Part shown: piece after piece, positions 30,286-34,051 of the stretch
Layout: every line of letters starts with the position of its first letter
Position numbering within the stretch: position 1 is the stretch's first letter
IMG/VR virus record: IMGVR_UViG_3300042534_000269
Span: 1-34,051 of that record
Strand: one strand, 5' to 3'
DNA from: a virus
DNA: 34,051 nucleotides
Program-made: the position numbers and the translations under genes
The notes under the pieces: generated by a model
Told to the model about the DNA's origin: nothing
Seen by the model: only the letters and a program-made list of their open reading frames with translations
The model's database searches: none

Positions 30286-30864
30286 TTACTTCTTTTCTTG
30301 TTCGCTTATAATGTTCATGTGTAAACCCACCAATACACTATAAGAAATTGCATGACTACACTTAAAAGCGTAGCCTGGGGACTCATCATCTACTTTATCC
30401 CAAATAGTTTTAGCCATTACATTCCAGGGCTTACCTAATAGGTGTTTCTTGCCCGGTCGAAGTGCTGCAAGAAACATTGCTAGGCGCGGAATTGAGTCTG
30501 GCATAACATCTGCTACTTGCTTGGGGTAATTTGCAATATGCACAATCTGCTTAACAAACGCCGGGTCAGACAAACGTTCCCATGGCGGCTCTTTATTGAG
30601 TAGCTCCCGGTAGTGCGCATCATCTCTGATTTGCTGATACACTGACATATTCAAGAAATCAATCTTAAAGTAGCCGCGTTCGTCTGCTTCTTTGAAGTGC
30701 AGAGACGAACAACCAACCATAGGATCAAACGGAATAGGCTGTACGTAGACTCCGCTGTTATGTCGTTCGGGTTTTCCTTTGTGTAACTTACGCGCTGGAA
30801 TATGCTTAATGATATTCAGGATATCATTTCTATTCGCGAAATCAATGTCAATGTCGGCACTCAT
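30286..30864 (-). CDS. Miniature DnaE-like (family C polymerase) protein
   Basis: 192 residues that match scattered active-site segments of bacterial DNA polymerase III alpha, in order. DIDIDF (4-9) matches the PDxDxDF motif (catalytic D401, D403 in E. coli DnaE). HNSGVY (35-40) matches the conserved HAAGVV segment. YFKIDFLNM (65-73) matches VKFDFLGL, with D69 at the place of D555. ALRPGK (134-139) matches the RPG motif, and FKCSHAISYSVL (167-178) matches NKSHAAAYALV. The fingers, PHP, beta-binding and OB domains are missing. It follows the zinc-finger gene by one base. Polymerase activity is not implied; it may modulate replication. Confidence 0.6.
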   Translation of the reverse strand: MSADIDIDFANRNDILNIIKHIPARKLHKGKPERHNSGVYVQPIPFDPMVGCSSLHFKEADERGYFKIDFLNMSVYQQIRDDAHYRELLNKEPPWERLSDPAFVKQIVHIANYPKQVADVMPDSIPRLAMFLAALRPGKKHLLGKPWNVMAKTIWDKVDDESPGYAFKCSHAISYSVLVGLHMNIISEQEKK

Positions 30865-31557
30865 TTACCATCCAGCCTCTTTAAGTATTTCTTCTGCAAA
30901 TGCTACATCAGCTGTTCTACTACTAAACACACCGTCCCAGTATTCTGGATCAATCATATCCCAAATCATAGTACGCTGCTCTGATGATAACCGTTGAATC
31001 AACTTTACTCCGCTTTGTGAATGATAGAGAGCCCACGGACTAACCTTTCCAGCGTTAACCCACTGACATATCCTATTCTCACTACCGTAACGTAGCATGT
31101 CTTGTGGCTGCATATTTTTATCATTACCCCACTCAATGCTCGACTCAATAGAACGAACTAATGCTTCCTGTACATTCTCTTTCTTAATAAGATCGTCAAG
31201 GAACTTTGTGTACGTGCTATCCTTCGCCCAGTTATCTAACTTAATGTTTGATGTAATAACAAATCGAATAAACCGTTCAACTGCAATGCAATGTGAGCTC
31301 GTTACGTATCTTCCAAACTTAACGAACGCCTTGTAGTACGGGCTCTTTGCAAACTCCTCAAATGACTTTGTCTTATTTCTGTTTTGAGTGTGCTGATAGA
31401 ATTTATTGTAAGTTAGCAGGCCTAACTTTACACCCTTCTCGCCCTGCTCGGAGAACCTACGCTTCTGCTCGCACATATGGACGACAAGAGAATTCTCACG
31501 CGCGAAGTCTTTCTTGCAGTACTGGCACTGGTAGGTTTCAGCGATAACCTTCGCCAT
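30865..31557 (-). CDS. Zinc-finger protein, unknown, in replication-like operon
   Basis: 230 residues from the ATG at 31557 (an in-frame ATG at 31569 adds four). A CCHC-type finger lies at the start: C11-x2-C14-x12-H27-x-C29 (YQCQYCKKDF, then VVHMCEQKRR). The rest is helical, with SPYYKAFVKFGRYV and RLSSEQRTMIWDMI. It probably binds nucleic acid or a protein partner through the finger. Overlaps the gene upstream by about 20 bases. Function unknown. Confidence 0.7.
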   Translation of the reverse strand: MAKVIAETYQCQYCKKDFARENSLVVHMCEQKRRFSEQGEKGVKLGLLTYNKFYQHTQNRNKTKSFEEFAKSPYYKAFVKFGRYVTSSHCIAVERFIRFVITSNIKLDNWAKDSTYTKFLDDLIKKENVQEALVRSIESSIEWGNDKNMQPQDMLRYGSENRICQWVNAGKVSPWALYHSQSGVKLIQRLSSEQRTMIWDMIDPEYWDGVFSSRTADVAFAEEILKEAGW

Positions 31558-31990
31558 GGGCTTTAACATATTCTGTTAACTCTTTCTTAGTAATTAATTT
31601 ACTTAACACTTCGAGGTCATCATCCTTCATAGTCGGGAAGTGTGTAGCAAGTTCTTTCTTAACTGGGCCAATACCCGACACACCTTTCTTAGGTTGCTTT
31701 AACCATGTATGACGCTGTAGTCCGAGACCTGGGCTCGCTGCTGTCAGCATTAACCATTGCAATTTAGGATGCTTGCTTAAATCAAACATGCCTCGATTCG
31801 CGTAATGATTTGTACTAGCAATATAATAATGCTCAAGCTCAGGATTAGAATTAACTGTTGCGCTATATCGCAGCATTAAGAAACCACTGAATTGCTTCTT
31901 AAATTCGTCGCTGAGATTATCGTAGTAATCTCTGTCTTTGCGATCCATCGCTGATAATATTTCGTTTAACGGTATTCTAGGGGCCGCCAT
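31538..31990 (-). CDS. Possible clamp-loader small subunit (T4 gp62-like)
   Basis: 150 residues. The first part is helical (DYYDNLSDEFKKQFSGFLMLRYSAT), then KHPKLQWLMLTAASPG, a proline/lysine linker, and a C-terminal helix. The layout and its operon (DnaE-like protein, zinc-finger protein) fit the small subunit of phage clamp loaders as I recall it from marine relatives, but no diagnostic motif is visible, so this is tentative. It begins just after the stop of the upstream gene, without a Shine-Dalgarno. Confidence 0.45.
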   Translation of the reverse strand: MAAPRIPLNEILSAMDRKDRDYYDNLSDEFKKQFSGFLMLRYSATVNSNPELEHYYIASTNHYANRGMFDLSKHPKLQWLMLTAASPGLGLQRHTWLKQPKKGVSGIGPVKKELATHFPTMKDDDLEVLSKLITKKELTEYVKAHGEGYR

Positions 31991-31991
31991 G

Positions 31992-32495
31992 TTACCACAA
32001 CTTATTGTAGTCGATTACTTCGCAATTGCGCGAAATGTCCTTAATGAAATAAACACATTTTGGTTTGTGTCCATCTTCAAGTGGCACTGCTAAGAACTGA
32101 CCATTTTTCAATTTAGGTGCATACCAATTTACTTCACTGTACACATCAAGAATCTCAATAGGTTCAAATGATGGGCTGAAGCTGGACAAGCTATTAAACT
32201 GAAATGCTTTAAAGTCTCTATCATTAATTGATGTTAGTGGAAGGGATTCAAGGTCGCCCATCTCGTCTTCACCGATTACAATTTGCCAATCAACCGGCAT
32301 CTTAATTTTATAATCACCAATCTTCAAGACCAAAGCAGGACAAGTGAAGCTCTCAAGAAAGATTAACGGAATGTAATTAAAGTCTGGATTAACCGGGTCG
32401 CTATTATCCAAGATGGTAAACCGCATATCGTCGATTTCCTCAGGAAGTGTGTTGAGCTCAAAGCTCGCATTGTCATCAAGTGTGTGTATTCGCAT
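31992..32495 (-). CDS. Conserved-looking hypothetical protein, leaderless-type start
   Basis: 167 residues from the ATG at 32495. The frame is open further up (ATG at 32552, TTG at 32561), but those starts lack a Shine-Dalgarno and lie in the upstream gene. The start at 32495 is 6 bases after a TATAAT that has a 5/6 -35 match 17 bases away. The protein has a beta-rich, acidic fold: FELNTLPEEIDDMRFTILD, then CPALVLKIGDYKIKMP, and VYFIKDISRNCEVIDY at the end. No family recognised. Confidence 0.65.
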   Translation of the reverse strand: MRIHTLDDNASFELNTLPEEIDDMRFTILDNSDPVNPDFNYIPLIFLESFTCPALVLKIGDYKIKMPVDWQIVIGEDEMGDLESLPLTSINDRDFKAFQFNSLSSFSPSFEPIEILDVYSEVNWYAPKLKNGQFLAVPLEDGHKPKCVYFIKDISRNCEVIDYNKLW

Positions 32496-32501
32496 TGTGT
32501 T

Positions 32502-32530
32502 ATTATATACTTTTTTTTGTGTTTTGTCGA
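32502..32530 (-). promoter_or_regulatory. Sigma70-type promoter inside the operon
   Basis: TCGACA (32525-32530), 17-base spacer containing an A8 run, TATAAT (32502-32507), 6 bases, ATG at 32495. It would let the lower half of the operon be expressed without the upper half. Confidence 0.6.
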
Positions 32531-32538
32531 CTACTAAT

Positions 32539-32913
32539 TTAGCCTCTCCCATTAGGACCAAACTTTAATCGCCAGAATGTTGCGTGTGCAGTTTTGAGGT
32601 ACGCATAAAAATTATATGTCGTAGAGAGGTTGGCTAGACCGCGCGTCTTCTCTACGTACAGGCCATCAAACGAATTATCATTTGCCCATTCGATTCCTGG
32701 CAACTTTGAATGCTGTTTAAATAGATCCTGCTCATGTTCCGAGAACTGAGTATATTGCTGTGCTGAAGTTATCGACGACGTTATATATCCTACAAGTACT
32801 CGTATGTAGTCTTCGGACTCGATCGACATTGGGTGCCTTCCGCCATTGGTGCAGTCTTGTCTGAACTGAGCTTCGTACATGGCAGGCTTAGGTAATTTAA
32901 TATATGGCTGCAT
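32539..32913 (-). CDS. Tandem paralogue 2, unknown
   Basis: 124 residues. It shares with the adjacent upstream gene the block IEWANDNSFDGLYVEK, the YxFYAYL segment and the ending ATFWRLKFG. Both have a long acidic N-terminal part before that block. No family recognised. It overlaps the upstream paralogue by 17 bases. Confidence 0.65.
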   Translation of the reverse strand: MQPYIKLPKPAMYEAQFRQDCTNGGRHPMSIESEDYIRVLVGYITSSITSAQQYTQFSEHEQDLFKQHSKLPGIEWANDNSFDGLYVEKTRGLANLSTTYNFYAYLKTAHATFWRLKFGPNGRG

Positions 32914-33286
32914 CTGAATCTTTGAACTTTAATCGCCAGAATGTTTTATCTTCCGGTCCGAGGTACGCAAGAATTCTGTAGCAAATCGACATCATGTCAT
33001 AACGCACAACCTTCTTTATATATAAGCCGTCTAACGAGTTAGTTTCTGCCCAGGAAACTGATTCAGTATTACGAAGCATATTAAAATTTTCATGATCAAA
33101 ATGGTTAAAATCGTTTTGGATTACAACAGCATCAACACACAATACTGCAATTTGTGTTAGTTCAAAACATCGTTGATACATTATTTTATCAGTTGCATTA
33201 ATCTTACTGTCATTGGTAGATTCAACCGCATCATTAACCCGAAATTCTAGTAGATATTCATTTGGTGGTGAGAAACGCGCACTCAT
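32897..33286 (-). CDS. Tandem paralogue 1, unknown
   Basis: 129 residues. The shared core is VSWAETNSLDGLYIKK, CYRILAYLG and KTFWRLKFKD. It starts with ATGA overlap at the end of the gene upstream. The pair look like a tandem duplication with strong divergence outside the C-terminal third. Function unknown. Confidence 0.65.
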   Translation of the reverse strand: MSARFSPPNEYLLEFRVNDAVESTNDSKINATDKIMYQRCFELTQIAVLCVDAVVIQNDFNHFDHENFNMLRNTESVSWAETNSLDGLYIKKVVRYDMMSICYRILAYLGPEDKTFWRLKFKDSDAAIY

Positions 33287-33522
33287 TTAATTAATTGTTT
33301 AAACGTTACCATCTGCGGATCTACCTTAATAGTATCGCTGGCGTACTTTGCTACAACCTTCTCTGTCTTGGATTCAAGTCGGATTACCTTTATCTGCTTC
33401 CTATCCTTTGCTGCGTTAACTACCTTAAATATTGCGATCACAGACTGCGGGCTGCCGAAAGCGGTAACAACATAGTCACCGATTTTAATGGGCTGCCCTA
33501 AATAGTCTACATGTGATTCCAC
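33283..33522 (-). CDS. Small SH3-like protein, unknown
   Basis: 79 residues with a beta-barrel-like pattern (IKIGDYVVTAFGSPQSVIAI, then KVIRLESKTEKVVAKY). It starts with GTG at 33520-33522, supported by GAGGA 6 bases upstream; the frame overlaps the end of the gene upstream by 16 bases. Function unknown. Confidence 0.65.
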   Translation of the reverse strand: MESHVDYLGQPIKIGDYVVTAFGSPQSVIAIFKVVNAAKDRKQIKVIRLESKTEKVVAKYASDTIKVDPQMVTFKQLIK

Positions 33523-33821
33523 TGGTCATCCTCTGCGGCATCTAACTCTGCTGCAATAAACTCTTCTTCTGTTTGATATTCAGTATTGCCAACCGTGACT
33601 TTATCTCGCGGCTCTTCGTAATGTCTATTGTCATAAAATGTGATTCCAAAATAAACCAATCGTAAAAGGTCTAACAGGAATACTGCACCTTCGTGATCTT
33701 GCCGTGTGCGAGTTGCTAGTTGAAAATCAAACCACTCTCCACTTCTAGTTAGATCATCATTGAAATTAAGTTGTATCTCTAAGTACTTGTGCTCGTATAG
33801 TTTCCAAGTTTTACAAAACAT
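33507..33821 (-). CDS. Small hypothetical protein
   Basis: 104 residues: WKLYEHKYLEIQLNFND, then WFDFQLATRTRQDHEGAVFL, then an acidic C-terminus (AAELDAAEDDQW). It starts at a TAATG overlap with the upstream gene and has a strong GGGAGG Shine-Dalgarno. No family recognised. Confidence 0.7.
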   Translation of the reverse strand: MFCKTWKLYEHKYLEIQLNFNDDLTRSGEWFDFQLATRTRQDHEGAVFLLDLLRLVYFGITFYDNRHYEEPRDKVTVGNTEYQTEEEFIAAELDAAEDDQWNHM

Positions 33822-34051
33822 TATTCTGCTTCCTCCCTTAGTAGATTAATTATAGTTTTATACTGATCCCACGCTTCCTGTGCTGCCGGGTACTTATCGC
33901 GTAGTTCAGATTCTGAAAGAGTTGGTAGGTTCTCTGCTCTTGCTTCAGCGATTTCGGCTTTTAGCTTCAAGTATTCTCTTTCTAGCTTCACTTTTTCTAA
34001 GCTGGCGCCAATTCCCTTGTTGAATATCCCTTCATTTAATCGATCGTAAAT
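33821..34051 (-). CDS. Partial CDS, C-terminal end only, unknown
   Basis: The frame is open from the right edge to a TAA at 33821-33823 and overlaps the next gene's ATG by one base (TAATG). The visible 76 residues read IYDRLNEGIFNKGIGASLEK, then a charged helix (ENLPTLSESELRDKYP) and end INLLREEAE. It looks like the helical tail of a longer protein. It is part of the overlapping operon that runs to 30286. Confidence 0.65.
   Translation of the reverse strand: MYDRLNEGIFNKGIGASLEKVKLEREYLKLKAEIAEARAENLPTLSESELRDKYPAAQEAWDQYKTIINLLREEAE

Overview
The window looks like part of a T4-like (Tevenvirinae-type) marine myophage genome. The evidence is a T4-style replication set (gp41-type helicase, gp61-type primase, ATP-dependent DNA ligase), a class Ia ribonucleotide reductase, a PAAR spike-tip protein, a beta-helix tail protein, a free-standing homing endonuclease, late-promoter-like ATAAATA boxes, and dense packing with ATGA/TAATG stop-start overlaps. 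Almost all genes lie on the minus strand; only two complete genes are on the plus strand. The host cannot be read from the sequence. No tRNA, CRISPR array or gene-free stretch above 300 bases was seen.

Layout. 1-3192: the edge of an unknown gene, a metallophosphoesterase-fold protein with eroded catalytic motifs, then a proteostasis cluster (ClpS, Hsp20, ribosomal protein bS21, ClpX). 3196-5052: a four-helix membrane protein with long coiled coils. 5122-6483: DNA ligase. 6546-8754: a PAAR protein and a large probable virion protein. 8825-12438: a tightly coupled operon of fatty-acid desaturase, two TauD-like dioxygenases, glutaredoxin and a small beta-barrel-like protein. 12488-15917: nrdA and nrdB. 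15929-17921: a beta-helix tail protein and a companion gene. 17960-18646: a PD-(D/E)XK exonuclease. 18685-25275: a block of small, poorly known genes. Several start with, or contain, sites matching the T4 prohead-protease rule (L/I)-x-E|(A/G/S), suggesting head-core or internal (injected) proteins; one is a nucleotidyltransferase plus ligase-like fusion. 25309-28548: helicase, HNH endonuclease, primase. 28581-30252: a degenerate SGNH-like protein, a beta-rich virion-like protein and one plus-strand gene. 30286-34051: an overlapping operon with a miniature DnaE-like protein, a zinc-finger protein, a possible clamp-loader small subunit, tandem paralogues and an edge-truncated gene.

Expression. 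Two promoter classes are visible. Sigma70-type promoters precede hsp20, ligase, exonuclease, primase and one operon gene. ATAAATA/CTAAATA boxes, like T4 late promoters, precede many others. At several genes the box sits 5-7 bases before the ATG and no Shine-Dalgarno is present, which predicts leaderless mRNAs. The exonuclease and primase promoters also share a near-identical dyad over the -10 region.

Most noteworthy: the leaderless start architecture, the candidate capsid-targeting peptides (including on the NTase-ligase fusion), the 192-residue DnaE-like mini-protein, a ClpX lacking the RKH loop, a cysteine-rich insertion in Hsp20, and two apparent pseudo-enzymes.
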